Below, one piece after another: positions 47,416-59,612 of a DNA stretch of 64,000 nt. The stretch lies in the NCBI GenBank assembly GCA_003116995.1, contig BDSL01000043.1:716800-780799 (forward strand). The letters run 5' to 3'. The notes beneath the pieces are model-generated. The model did not search any database, was not told the DNA's origin, and was given only the letters and a program-made list of their open reading frames with translations. A program made the position numbers and the translations under genes. Source of the stretch: Yamagishiella unicocca. Its lineage: Eukaryota; Chlorophyta; Chlorophyceae; Chlamydomonadales; Volvocaceae. Position 1 is the stretch's first letter, and each line of letters starts with the position of its first letter.

Positions 47416-48154
47416 GGGAAGAGGTTGCGTTCGGGGGGGTCGGGGGAGGGGGGTCAGACACCTACAGCTTGGGGGGGGAGGGCAGTCCGAGGGGTCGGGG
47501 TGCGGCTGCTGCGGCTAATGGAGTCGCGTCCTGGGGCCTGGACCTTGCTGTGGGCCGTATGCGTGAGGGGCTTCACAGCGGGTTTCCGTATTTATAGTTC
47601 GGCGTACGGACGGTAACCGCTGGGGGCCGCGGTGACGCCTTGCGGTTGGGCCGACATGGGTAGATTTTGACGGATTACCGACCACCGAGGCCGGATGCTG
47701 TTTGGTCAGTGGACTTCTTTTTCAGGTAATCGTTGTTTTTTCTCTCTGCTCAGATGTTGGCAGCATAGCTGCAGTAGTTAATAAGACGCGTCTGACGTGC
47801 TGATAGGCGCGGGCATGGGGCACTGTAGTCAGCACATCGCAACTGGTTGCCGTTTCGACCTAAGCTAACGACTGCTGTGTTGTTTCGGGTGTGCGATGGC
47901 TCGTGGCTGGCGCCGCATATTCAGAAAACATCCATGAAGGACTCGCCCTGGTAGTCGTCGTACATGGAACGGTTGCGGGCGTTTGCGGGCATGCCTTACT
48001 AGCTCAGCACCTGGAGCCTCATGATTTGTGTTGACGGGGAAGCATCGCCGACGTACACTACCGCGACGCGACAGCGAGAAATTGCGTTCATGCCGACTCG
48101 ACCCGCGGGTCCGCCCCACTGAGGACAGAAGTTCGCTGGCTTAGGGTCTAAGGT

Positions 48155-48159
48155 TGTAA
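48155..48159 (+). promoter_or_regulatory. Poly(A) signal TGTAA
   Basis: First TGTAA I see downstream of the PARN stop, ~740 bp away; a plausible 3' end. Confidence 0.35.
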
Positions 48160-48330
48160 CCCGAAATCGGCGCTAGCAATGCTGTCTAGATGGCCGGCTT
48201 GCCGGCTCAGTCCACCTTCCCCATGACCGACTGGATCCTGCCGAAAGGCCCAAAAGCGTATGACCGACCTGCCCGCCTTTCTGAATGACTGACTGACGGA
48301 ACCCACAGACCCAGCCTGCGGGTCCACCTC

Positions 48331-50525
48331 AGCTGCTCGTCCTCCCTTCCGCGGTTCACTGGAAAGCGGGCCCCACCAACCACCAACTCCTTTGCTCCTA
48401 CCCCAACTTCGCCCAGACCCTCCCCAGCGAGCAGTACCGGTATGGGGCCCTTCTGGCGCAGCCCTGTGCCTGCGGCCGGTTCCAGGACCTCAAGCACCCC
48501 GCCTTCGGCCACGTCCTCACCACCTGCCCGTCCCCGCCCTTCCCCGCCCCCCAGCGGGCGGACCTCACCACCCTCTGGAACCACGGCGCCCGCTACCGCC
48601 CACACCCGCCCCAGCCCCTCCGTGCAGACCTGCTCGCCGAACTCCACGTCTGTGCCCTCACCTTTACACACCACTATGAACAACGACACGGTTACCAGCG
48701 GGGCGCCTTAGCCGCCTGGGCGGGCCCCCTCGTAGCCGGCGTCACCGCCGCCCTCCCACCGCCCGCCGCCCCCTCCACCTTCACCTGGCCCATCCTCGCC
48801 GACGATACCCTCGCCGCCTTCAAAAGGAGCACCGCCGCCTTCATCGTCACCGTCACCAACAAATCCTCCTCCAGCCTGCAAATCGTCTGCCGCCTATGCT
48901 ACGCGCAACAACGTATGCGGGACCTCTACGCCCCGGACGATGTCCCCGCTCACCCCCCCACCGACGGTTTTTTCGGACATCCACGGGTTTCCCTCGAACC
49001 CACCGACGGCCCCGCCGCCGCTCCCCTCCCCCCCGCCCACCCAGCCCCTCCGCTGCCCGCCGACCCCGTCATCGGCCTACCCGCCCACCCCTCATCCCCT
49101 CCCCCAAACGCCCCCGCCGCCACCCCCGTCAGCCCCCCGCCGCAGCCCCCCAGCCCCACCGCGCCCACCCCCCTGGCGCACATGCCGCTGGCCCTCCACC
49201 CGCGCCGCCACCCGCGCCCCCACCCGCGCCTCACCGGCGCCTCTCCAGCAGCCCCGGACCTCCCTCGCAGCCCTGCTGGCGCCCGACAGCATCAGCAGCT
49301 CACCGGGCACCCCCCCGCGTGTAACGACTCCAGGACTCCCAGCCCGGCCCACCACCGCCTCTCTCAGCACCCCATCCCGCACCAGCCTCCCCCTACTCCT
49401 CCACGTCCCATTCTAGCCTACAGCCTCGCCCACCTTTACTACCGCCTACTACGCCGCCACCGTGCAGATGCACAAGACCCCGCTACCCCGCTGCTACCCT
49501 GCTACCCCGCTACCTCGCCTGCTCCCACAAACGTGCTCCCACCGAGATTCCTGGCATCGTCACCGCTATCCTGTGTGCCGTCAGCCCCGCCTTCATCCAG
49601 CTCTGGACCGCCGCGCTCCCCCGGTCTACCCACTGGTGCCGCCTCGCCTCTGGGGCCGCCGTCCGCCTCGTCCATACTTTCAACGCCCGCCAGCTTCCCC
49701 TCGCCTTCCTCCTCCCACACGCCTATGACTTCACCCGCCTCTACACCAACGTCCCTCACGCCCTCCTTCGATCCACCATACCTCCCCCGGTTGCCGCCGC
49801 CGCCTCCCACCACTTCGCTGGCCAACTCCAATCCGTCGGGCCCTTTATCGCCGCCGTCACTGCCCTCTACCCGACCCGACGGGGCAACAAACCCACACAA
49901 CGGTCACCTTCACCACCACCCCGCCCCAGCACCCCTACAAACGCGTCAACAACTGCATCACCCGCGTCTTCTCCCTCCCGGACTTCGACACGCCCTTCCA
50001 CACCCTCCATCCGGTTTGGGCCCGCCGTCGTACAACAAACCTGCGGCGTCTCCACGGGCATTCCCGCCCCTCCGTTCATCGCCAACCTCTTCCTGGCCTG
50101 GTTCGAGTACACATTCCTGGCCTGGTTCGAGTACACATTCCTGGCCTGGTTCGAGTACACATTCCTGGCCTGGTTCGAGTACACATTCCTGGCCTGGTTC
50201 GAGTACACATTCCTGGCCTGGTTCGAGTACACATTCCTGCAGCAAAGCCTCCGGCCCAACCTCCCACCCGCAGCTCGCACCACCCTCGACGAATGCCAGG
50301 TCTCCGTACGGTTCCTTGATGGCCGCCTTTCCCTACGAAACCCCCACTTGGCCGCCCTCCTCTACACCACCGACACCCATCTGGACCTCCACTGCATCGA
50401 TACAGTCAACGTTGTCGGCCGTGGATTCGCGGATTCCCTTATCAACCCCCCGGGGACGTTAGGCCTACAGCGTGCGGTTCAATCCGATCACCCAATCTGG
50501 CGCCATGAGCTCGGGTGGTGGACGG
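48331..50525 (+). mobile_element. Penelope-like element reverse transcriptase, decayed
   Basis: Read across shifting frames, the order of motifs matches Penelope-like RTs. From ~48410 there is a C-x-C segment (AQPCACGRFQDLKHP...FGHVLTTC) and LTTLWNHGARYRP; then FIVTVTNKSSSSLQIVCRLC near 48845; then PHAYDFTRLYTNVPHALL near 49718 (palm D-F-x-x-L-Y-T-N); then GVSTGIPAPPFIANLFLAWF near 50048-50105; and VRFLDGRLSLRNPHLAALLY near 50305-50362. Several frameshifts break it. The second catalytic Asp of the R-F-L-D-D box is Gly here. No GIY-YIG endonuclease domain was recognised. The proline-rich 515-codon frame at 48915-50462 is an out-of-frame shadow over most of its length. Confidence 0.7.
50090..50233 (+). 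repeat. 6 x 24-bp repeat inside the RT
   Basis: Six perfect copies of TTCCTGGCCTGGTTCGAGTA+CACA, each encoding F-L-A-W-F-E-Y-T in the RT frame, amplified inside the conserved A-N-L-F-L block. Confidence 0.97.
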
Positions 50526-51795
50526 GCTGACGGTTTGAGATGTGCAGATAGGGAATAAATGCACGTGATGCGGCTTAAATGCCGTGTTACTTGGGTCAGG
50601 TCGGCGAGCGCAGGACCTCGCAGGAGCAGGGCACGGATCGGGAGCGCTGGCTGTGGCCGCATGCGTGTAGGTAGGTAGGGTTTTTCGGGAAATAGGTAAC
50701 TAACGTGTGCATTGTACAGCGCGCCATTGTACCCTCCTGGAGGGAGCACCGCACCGGGATTCGCGCCACTCCATAGCACCGAACTGGCACACCTGTCTAG
50801 CTTGGCCAGCTCCATGACCAGCCCCTATCGCGGGCCCAGATACTCCTGCGGAATGATTCCGCGAACGAAAAACGTTGTAACTGAATTCCAACAAATATTG
50901 CGGTGTCGGGGAGTCGGGCCACGGGCCGTACACAATGCGGCTGTTTTCGTACTTTCCGACGTTCTCAGGTGTCACTACATCCACAGTAACAAGCAATCCA
51001 AAACACCATTCTGACGACGTTCATACTAGCAAGCAGTCCAAATTTTGAAAAGATTCAGCAGCGTTTGAGTCTGGCAACGCCAGCTTGCGGCAACAATGAT
51101 CCCACGTGTGAACATAAATCGTGAAGTTTGTATACATACATTGTGATGTGTAAAAGTTAAGTCCTTTGGCAGCAAGTACGTTGCTGGCTGGCAGCTGTGG
51201 TGCATGTTCTTCCATCGGGGCCGTGGCCGTGGCACCAAGCCGTTCTGGTAAGTCAGACGTTGGTGACATTATGTAACGGGCTCAGGATCTGGGATCACCC
51301 TCAACCAAGCGAATCTCCAAAGGTGCCGTGCCGCCCAGCGGTTGGAGTCTGCAATTGAGTTGCGCGTTCGCCGTGCGCCTGACCGTCTATCCCAATCCGT
51401 GCTCCTCGAGCCACTTCATATTGCACAATTGGTATGCCTAGTTCATGTGCAAAGCGCAGTCGCCTGTCCCATATCAGCAAGGTATCCAACGTGACGTTTG
51501 TGTTGTCTCTCGAGTTACCCCTGCGCAAAAAAAGCCACCCCTTTTGTTCCATCGGTTCCGCTTAGGTAGGCTCTAAAAATATTTGTTCGATATGGTTAAA
51601 CATGTGGAGGTTCCCGCTGTCTGTGCAGTCACACAACCCACACGAACGTTTTGCTCCCCCTTGCTACGCAGCGCGTGGATTCTTCGATCTCACGGTTTAC
51701 GTAATCTGCTGGTGGGTTCTAACTTTGCCTTGAAGGGGCCCGTTGAGTCCGGAACCTACATTGGCGCAGCCCCTCGCCGGTTAAGTTTGCCATGA
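50526..51795. other. No gene supported
   Basis: Short frames only; presumably element debris followed by the 5' region of the GT34 gene. An acceptor-like CTGATTTTTTGCCAG at ~51837-51851 suggests a spliced leader exon for that gene may lie here. Confidence 0.35.
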
Positions 51796-54700
51796 ATGTC
51801 ATGTTATGTGAATCGCCAAGCGGCCGTGACCCCTGCTGATTTTTTGCCAGTTCGTGCAGATGAGCTTCTCCCAACCGACATCCTGCGCCCACAGGTCCTG
51901 ATTGCTATAGCCGCTTTCGTGGCGATCCAGTTCCACTTTTTAAACATTACAACCAGGAGGTTCAAAGACTGCAGAGTCCGTTGGCAGACCGCTGCTAGCA
52001 GCAGCGGTACCCGCAGCAGCCGGGAGGAGGGAGCTGCTAACGGTGAAGGCGAGGTCGGCAGGCGCCATGAACAGAGCAACCACATGCGGATTGTGCTGGT
52101 GAGGCCGGGTCGGTTTTCTCTGAATAGGTGGGTCGGTGATTGGCTGAGTCGGGAGCCTGTGGGACCGTACAACAGCTCTTTACCCGCGCACACCCTCCCC
52201 TCCTCCACGGGTCTTCCTCGAACCCTCGCCTCCTCCTCCTGCTCCTTCCCCCCGCCCCACCCACCCATCCACCCACCCGGACAGGTCTCCATGTCCACGG
52301 GCCGGCACCGGGATGACGCCGCAGCCGAGCAGCAGGCGGTGTCCAATGCGCGATTTGCGGAGTTTTCGGGCCTTATGGACGTAACTGGGTGAGCACAGGG
52401 CGGCGATGGCGGGGGCATCCGGTGGTGACGGCGGGGTATGCGTGTGGGATGCATTCATGCGAACTGGTACGCGAGGAGCCAGCAGATTGGAGCGGGGTTG
52501 GATTGCGCCTTGGCGACCAGGCGAGCGCGGGTACCGGGGATGGGAGCGTTCGCAGCTCTCCCATCCTCCCCCCCCCCCGATGCGTTTGTTACCCGAGCTG
52601 ACCTGCCAGTCGCCCCCCTTCTTTGCTCGCTGTGGTTGCGGCATGGTGTGCCGCATGCGTGTCCCGGCGGTGCGCTCCGCCCGCCATGCGTCAGGCCCAA
52701 CAAGCAGCAGTACGCGGATATGCACGGTTACTCGTACGTCGACGCGAGTAACCTGCTGGACAGTGAGTGGCGTACCGTCGTACGGGTGGGCAGCGCATCC
52801 ACTTGCGAGCTGAAGGCTTTGGTCGTCACGTCCAGCACGGGCATGCATGCAGCGTCGGAGGGGGCAACGGCGGAGGCGGGAGGTCCAACAACACGACTGG
52901 CTGCGCTGCGGCTCGAAAGCGTTGGAGCCCAGTGGCAGCGGGGGCGCCCTCCGCGGTGCTCGCACTGGTCCCTTCTGCGGGCAGCAACGCCTACAGGCGA
53001 TGAGCTGGTCTCAAATTCCTCCTGCACGTACCCCCATCCCCGACCCAACTTCCCCACTTCGCTTCACCCAACCTCGCCCTCCCGGCAGATTCGCGACCCG
53101 CTTCTTGGAGCAAAATCCCCGCCGTACTCTCCGTGATCGACCAGTACGACTGGGTATTTTGGCTGGACACAGACACGCTCATCACCAATCTTACCTTGCC
53201 CGTCGAGGCACTGGTGCCGCCCCTGGAGCTGGTGGGGTCAGTGCCGGACGTGATCCTCACAATGGACTCCTCAGGTGAGGGGGTTGAGAGGGGCCGGGGG
53301 GCGGAGGGTAAGAACAATCGCCTGTCGCCCGAGCTCGCTCTTGTCGGACGGTATGTACTTGAGGGGTCGGTTTAGGAATGCCGCGGACGTTAGTAAGGCC
53401 TGATCGAGTCGGGCCGCGTTGAGTTGGGGGCAGTTTCCCACCGCCACGAAATCCCGCCTCCTGTTGACCCCGTCACCCAACCTTCCGCACCCTCAACCTC
53501 GTCCCTCCCTCCCCCGCGGCCCCGCCGCCACAAAACCCCCACCAGGTGTCAATGCGGGTGTGTGGCTGATACGGGGCCGCGGCTGCTCCTGGTGCCGGTC
53601 GTTCCTGGAGCGGTGGTGGGGCATGGACTCGTTTATTCGCCGGGGCGCCCACGACACCAAGTCGGGCGACAACGACGCGCTCAAGTACATGTTGGCGCAC
53701 ATGGACAGGTGGGCTGAGGCGGGGTGTGAGATGCGGCGATAACATCAGCAGTCATGTCAGGGTTGTGCGCGATACGATATGGATGGGTGATCGGGAAGGA
53801 GGGGTCCAGTTTGAATCAGCAGTGTGGGCTGGATGGATATGGATTGCGAGAGAGGCCCTGCGGAAAGGAGGCGGGGGCGTGAAGCGTGGTGGGCAGCGGG
53901 GCGAGGGCGGAGACGTGGGGTCTTGCAGCGGTACATGACGCCCTTTCGTCTTCACGGCAACGTAACTGTCTTCCCATCGTCGATCGTGGGCTTTTGTATC
54001 TCACACGACATGACCTCAGGGACCCCATCCTTTTGCCCACGCTGTGCCCTCCAACATACATTCCCATTGATCCGAATGCCGCCCCTCCCTGCCACACGTC
54101 CCTAGACCCCCACACCAGCCCGCCTCATACCCCGCTGTCCCCCCGCTCCTCCAGCTCCGAGCTGTCCGCCCACGTGGGCCTGGCCCCGCAGTGCGCCTTC
54201 AACAGCTACCTGTGGCGCCCCAGCCTCCGCAACACGCTGCGGTACCTCTTCAACCCGCGGTCGATGCTCACAGGTGCGCGGCTCAGGGAGGCCACCTGGG
54301 GCTACCTGGGGCCACCTGGGGCCACCTGGGGCTACCTGGGGCCACCTGGGGCTACCTGGGGCTACCTGGGGCTACCTGGGGCCACCTGGGGCCACCTGGG
54401 GCTACCTGGGGCTACCTGGGGCCACCTGGGGCTACCTGGGGCCACCTGGGGCCACCTGGGGCTACCTGGGGCTACCTGGGGCTACCTGGGGCCACCTGGG
54501 GCTACCTGGGGCTACCTGGGGCCACCTGGGGCCACCTGGGGCTACCTGGGGCCACCTGGGGCTACCTGGGGCTACCTGGGGCCACCTGGGGCTACCTGGG
54601 GCCACCTGGGGCCACCTGGGGCTACCTGGGGCTACCTGGGGCCACCTGGGGCTACCTGGGGCTACCTGGGGCCACCTGGGGCCACCTGGGGCTACCTGGG

Positions 54701-55921
54701 GCTACCTGGGGCTACCTGGGACCACCTGGGGCTACCTGGGGCCACCTGGGGCCACCTGGGGCCACCTGGGGTTACCTGGGGCTACCTGGGGCTACCTGGG
54801 GCCACCTGGGGCCACCTGGGGCTACCTGGGGCTACCTGGGGCCACCTGGGGCTACCTGGGGCCACCTGGGGCCACCTGGGGCCACCTGGGGCTACCTGGG
54901 GCCACCTGGGGCTACCTGGGGCTACCTGGGGCTACCTGGGGCTACCTGGGGCCACCTGGGGCTACCTGGGGCCACCTGGGGCTACCTGGGGCTACCTGGG
55001 GCCACCTGGGGCCACCTGGGGCTACCTGGGGCTACCTGGGGCCACCTGGGGCTACCTGGGGCCACCTGGGGCCACCTGGGGCTACCTGGGGCCACCTGGG
55101 GCCCGCACCATCCGGAGGAGGAGGCTACGAGGAGGCGACTACGCGGCACACAGGAGGCCGGAAAGACGGCTCGACACCTCGACGGATCGGGGCTTTTCAC
55201 TACAACACTCCCATCCGCACACTCGCTCGTTGGCTAACCCGCCCACTTCCCTAGCCTGGTAGCCGCCCACAAGGGGACACGTATGTTCCTACCCAACGAC
55301 ATTTCCTCGCCCTCGCCCCCTGCCGCCGAAGGTCTGTGGCAGCCCGGCGACTTTGTGATGCATGCCGCTGGCGTTCAGAACAAGATGGCGGTGCTGCGGG
55401 GCTTCCTGCAGCGGCACGGACTGCTCGCGCCGGCGCCCCGCGCGGTCGAGCAGCAGCAGCAGCACTTGCATTGGCGGGAGCACTACACCGCGGAGGAAGG
55501 CGCTGATAGCGACGGCGCCACTGTCGCCGCTGCGGACGCGGGGGATCCTGATCGGGGCAACGTGGGCGCGATGACTGCGGGGGCCCTGGGCCGGGAGCTG
55601 CTGCGCATGCTGCCGCACTCACATCGAACCGTTAGTGGCGGGAAAGGTCATCAGGGGGCCGCCGGGGAGGGCAGGTTGCTGGGCGGTGGCGAGGGCGCCC
55701 AGGGGCCGGCCGCTGATAGCAGCGGGCATCAGGTGTTGCGCGTCATGCAGGCCCGTCGGAGCGGTGGTGGTGAGCAGAGGGGGGCGGGCAAGACGGCTCA
55801 CACGCAGGACGCGGGCGGGAGGGGTGACGTCGCGTCGGCAGGTCGCAGTCCAACATGGAGGCGCCTCCGGGGCCGCCGCGCCGGCGACATCGGTCGCAAG
55901 GGCCTTGCCCCACATGCATAG
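51796..55921 (+). CDS. GT34-family glycosyltransferase (GMA12/MNN10 type), 533 aa, seven exons
   Basis: Exons: 51796-52098, 52285-52388, 52695-52762, 53089-53274, 53546-53708, 54155-54273, 55263-55921, in phase to 534 codons. Residues ~31-50 (RPQVLIAIAAFVAIQFHFL) form a type II signal anchor, so the enzyme should be Golgi-lumenal. GT34 landmarks: YADMHGYSYVDAS, SRPASWSKIPAVLSV, WVFWLDTDTLITN with DxD at D185-T-D187 (Mn2+/UDP-sugar binding), GVNAGVWLIRGRGCSW, KSGDNDALKYML, APQCAFNSYLW and WQPGDFVMHAAG. The family transfers galactose or xylose in alpha linkage; donor and acceptor cannot be read here. The last acceptor (TAG at 55260-55262) is the only in-phase choice I found and is weak, because the minisatellite fills that intron. 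The start is uncertain: an acceptor-like site falls inside the first 20 codons. The last ~180 residues are low complexity. Confidence 0.85.
54291..55100 (+). repeat. 81 x 10-bp minisatellite in GT34 intron 6
   Basis: Uninterrupted GCYACCTGGG units, almost all either GCCACCTGGG or GCTACCTGGG, with rare ACCACCTGGG (54721) and GTTACCTGGG (54771). A 10-bp period rotates the reading frame, and no frame contains a stop on +. The two unit types occur in an irregular order. Confidence 0.98.
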
Positions 55922-57730
55922 CGCAGCACAACAACTAGCTACGGTAAAGCAGCTGTGGATGGGCAGAGGTGGGTAGTCGAGCAGGGATCAGTCGACCAGG
56001 GGCGCATCGTCATGATGAAGGCGCCCAAGGATTTTGCCGTACATAGCTCTGCAGCACTGCAGCACCTCGCCGATGACTGGGTTGCAGGGGGCTAAGCTGC
56101 CTGACCTTCATGCACGACGTAAATCTGGCAGCATGGGCGGTTGACTTGGCGTCGCCGTCAGGGAGTTGCGAGTTTAGGGGGTGGAGGACCGGCGGCTCGT
56201 ACCTTGCAATGCTATGTTTGTGTACGGTGTGCAGTGTATGACGGTCATACGGCACTTGACCTAATGGAACTCCTTGGAAGCGCAGCGCAGCTATGCTTTT
56301 CCCTTAAAACGTATTATTAATGGTACTACTAAGAGATTATCCTCGAACGGCAGCCTTTGCGTACGTATCGCGGGTTTTCGTATCAACAAAGGCTGGGGGG
56401 GGCTCCTTTGGGAATGTCGTACAACTGGAACAGCCGCGTATGTTCAAAAGCCGTGTTGATGTAGGCCATGACCAGCTCACCAGTAATATGGTGGCTCCAG
56501 GCCCCAGGGGTGAACGTTGTCGGTATTGTACCTCGTTTCATCTGAACTAGGCTTGGAGCTCAACCGTCGGGAACGAGCCCAGCGCGTCAATGGCTGTGGG
56601 AAATGGAACATGATACTGTCAGAGCACTCCGTGGGTAGCTCAGGACCCGTCGCGCTTGCACATGCCCGAAATCAAGGGCACGCCATGGTGTTGGGCCACT
56701 GGCAACACGGCGTACATGGTGTCTGATGTGCGTTCCCACGGCACTCCGGTCCTGTTGGAGTGTACGACCAGGAAGGGTGCACGGGCTTTATAACCTGCGG
56801 AGTAGAGTGAAAGTATGCACTGGCGTATCTCTGGCCCTGAGATATGGTTCTGCCTAGACTGAGGCCTACCTACCACATGGGAGCGCGTCGGCGGGTGGAA
56901 CCCACGGCTGAAGCAATGCAAAAACCACCTTATCTGCCGTACAGGCCTCCCGGCGGGGCATGCCAGAGCCATTCAACTGCATGCTGGACTCGGTAGATCA
57001 ATTGCAACCAAGATGCCAATTTCGCTTCTGTTTGGGGCAGTCGTTTACACGCCGCCGCTGCTGCCGCGGGCCGCCCCGGTGGCCGCCATGATGTTGCATG
57101 ATGTGACTTCGTCACGCTGTTACGCGCGGGGAGCTACTGTACCAAGACCACCGCTCGAGAAGACCGCCGCCGGCGCCTGGCGCCCGCTTGCCCGCCTACA
57201 CTGCTTAGCTCGGCGACGCCCGCTGTAATACCGGCCGCTGCAGCAGGTCCAGAAGGCGCATGGGTAGGGGCCACAGAGATACGGAGAATCTGCGTGAACG
57301 AACAATTGAGTAATCCCTAGTGGCCTCAGGTTTGAGAGCTACACGCACGCCGGACGGTATAAATCCCGGGGATTCCTATAAACCATGCCAGGCTTCGGCC
57401 GGAGTACCGATTATTGTCATTATTGCCCCGGGAATTAGGGGTGTTTCTATGGACTTTGGTCTCTGCCACTCCTATGCCGTACATAGCTTTACACTTGACA
57501 TGAAAATGTGGTTTTATGGGGACCCAACCAAGCGTTTTCTCCCCTGGTTGTTTTATTGAAGTCCCCCTGGAAGGCTCAGTCCCAAAAGCTTATGTTTCAT
57601 GTGGCTGCCGAAATGGTGCCCGAACATCATATGACCAGCAATATTAGATGAAGGATCAAGGAAGTCCTGGCCGACATGCCGACGCCGTGTGTCCATGGCA
57701 CGTGAACGCCTCGTCCCGGGGGTAAAGCCC
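55922..57730. other. No gene supported
   Basis: 3' flank of the GT34 gene and spacer; only short frames without motifs. Confidence 0.4.
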
Positions 57731-58324
57731 TCCCCCTCCCCCCGGAAACGCATCCGGCGGAAACCGGATCCAGCTTTGGGCTACGGCGGGGCCTGGGATC
57801 GCCAAAGCTGCTGTGAACTGCTGTAAACATTCTATATTAATATGCAGAAGCTCGCGAACTAGTCGGCGAGCTGCCCGGTCACCGCCCGAGAACCGCGCAT
57901 CTTCTCACGCTTCAGCCAGGAGCGAAGCAGAAAACCTGAGCTCCGTAGAACTTAAAAGGAAAGTAATAGGAACACTAAGAGTTAATCGGAATGCGACGGT
58001 TCCGAGGACTTTCATGCGCGATGACGGCTTTGGTCTCGCGCATGACCACCTCTTCCGCTAAATTGTAACCCTTAGTGTTCCTATTACTTTCCTTTTAAGT
58101 TCTACGGAGCTCAGGTTTTCTGCTTCGCTCCTGGCTGAAGCGTGAGAAGATGCGCGGTTCTCGGGCGGTGACCGGGCAGCTCGCCGACTAGTTCGCGAGC
58201 TTCTGCATATTAAAATAGAATGTTTACAGCAGTTCACAGCAGCTTTGGCGATCCCAGGCCCCGCCGTAGCCCAAAGCTGGATCCGGTTTCCGCCGGATGC
58301 GTTTCCGGGGGGGGGGGGAGGGGT
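57731..58324. repeat. ~594-bp near-perfect palindrome (foldback/hairpin element)
   Basis: Left arm 57731-57979 and right arm 58071-58324 are reverse complements over ~250 bp, apart from one A/T difference in the CTATATTAATATG / CTATTTTAATATG segment and a C/G-run length difference at the outer ends. The 91-nt spacer (57980-58070) contains a smaller hairpin, TCATGCGCGA...TCGCGCATGA. The same peptide (MNCCKHSILICRSS...) can be read on both strands, a by-product of the symmetry. It could be a foldback/MITE element or a source of long hairpin RNA. Confidence 0.95.
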
Positions 58325-59419
58325 AGGTGTAAAGTGTTCGCTTCTTATCACCTAACATAGACAAGAATCATTTAAAAGGTAACTGTTCGTAACTGCTGCC
58401 ATAAGCAAATGCGGGATTGCTCGTGTTCCGCAATTTAAATTTGCCAACGGAAAAGCCCGTGCGTCAAGTTCGCAACAGCGACCTAGGGAGCTCAACATTC
58501 CTTGACGATCTCACTGTGTCTTTACTTTGCCGGCTGTCGCGGCCCGATTGGAATCTGGCTTCGCATTTCGCTGCACTAGTTATGATTTGGACGCACAACC
58601 TGTGTCCTCAAGTTGATGCCTTCTAGTTTGCATACAGAGTGAAGCAAACAGCGGCCCTTTGGAGAAGACACGCGACAGTTGGTTGCAGCAACGGGGCCCC
58701 AAAGCCCAAGAGGGGCTGTTGACCGTCTACTTGCATGTCGCAACATCGGGTACGAGTACGTTCTTGAACATATATGTCTGATAAAGGCCGGTTGCCGAAT
58801 TCGTTTGGCAGTTGTTAAGGCCTTTGCCATCTAGTGGAAGCGGGTAACAGTCGTACGTCCGCTACTGGGTCACAACACCTCCTAGGCCACAGCTCCTATA
58901 ATAATTCTTAAAGCAAGCCGCCGCTTGTGTTCTGGCATAGCCCTGGCGTATTACTTCGTGAAGCCGTTATTCATTGATGGTTAGCACTTTGGGCAACCGT
59001 TCCACAACATTTCTTCCTAGCCCAGCCGCCGACCGCCAAGATGGTACTCCAAGATCATTTTTATTCTTCGCATGGTGCGCCTCTGGAAGTCGCGGCAGAT
59101 GGAGCTTTCTGTCACGAACGACATTTTGAGGATTCTGCGAGGTGGGGTAGCTGACCTGGAGCCGGCCTGAATTACGTATCACTCCTCACTCCGTACTTAC
59201 AGGATGTGTATATATTATCGTGTTTATATATTGCTGTTTGCTTCGCTCATTTGCTGCTGCTGTCATTGTAGTTGTCGTGAAAGGTAAACTGGGCCCAGCG
59301 GCCTATTTTCCGCAACTGCTGAACACTATGTTATGCTTCATCAGGTATACCTTGCAAGCAACGTCGGCCATGACTGCTAAGAGCCATCGCGACATGTTTG
59401 CAATGTTGTTGCTGGATGG
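58325..59419. other. No gene supported
   Basis: Less GC-rich spacer with short frames only. Confidence 0.4.
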
Positions 59420-59612
59420 CCGGCGACCGGAGGTGGTGATCTGGAGGCAGCAGGCTTTTTAAGATGGAGTTGCACCAGGAGCCGTTGTCCATGCATGAAG
59501 GTGTACAGCATTCCGGATGGGAGGGGCTTCAGGTGGGCAGCGGGGTCGGGTGCTTGGGTGCTGGGTGCTAGGGTGCTGGAGTGACTTGATTGTATCGGAA
59601 TGCGCGGGGAGC
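59420..59612 (+). repeat. Dispersed repeat copy A
   Basis: AAGATGGAGTTGCACCA, GTACAGCATTCC, GGGAGGGGCTTCAGGT and CGGGTGCTGG-like blocks occur in the same order and spacing as at 60235-60400. This copy has extra GGGTGCT units near 59550-59575. Confidence 0.8.

Noticed and set aside
48915..50462. 515-codon proline-rich plus frame
   Set aside because: Out of frame with the Penelope-like RT motifs over most of its length; its length reflects the GC-rich sequence.
53933..54105. Alternative GT34 exon reading RYMTPFRLHGNVTVFPSS
   Set aside because: Phase from the previous exon would give a stop; the acceptor at 54154 keeps phase and leads to APQCAFNSYLW.
53886..55262. 458-, 348- and 326-codon frames of GATWGYLGPP-type repeats
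   Set aside because: Translations of a 10-bp minisatellite that has no stops; it sits in an intron of the GT34 gene.
57813..58351. Same ~57-residue peptide on both strands
   Set aside because: Explained by the palindrome; no protein-like motif.
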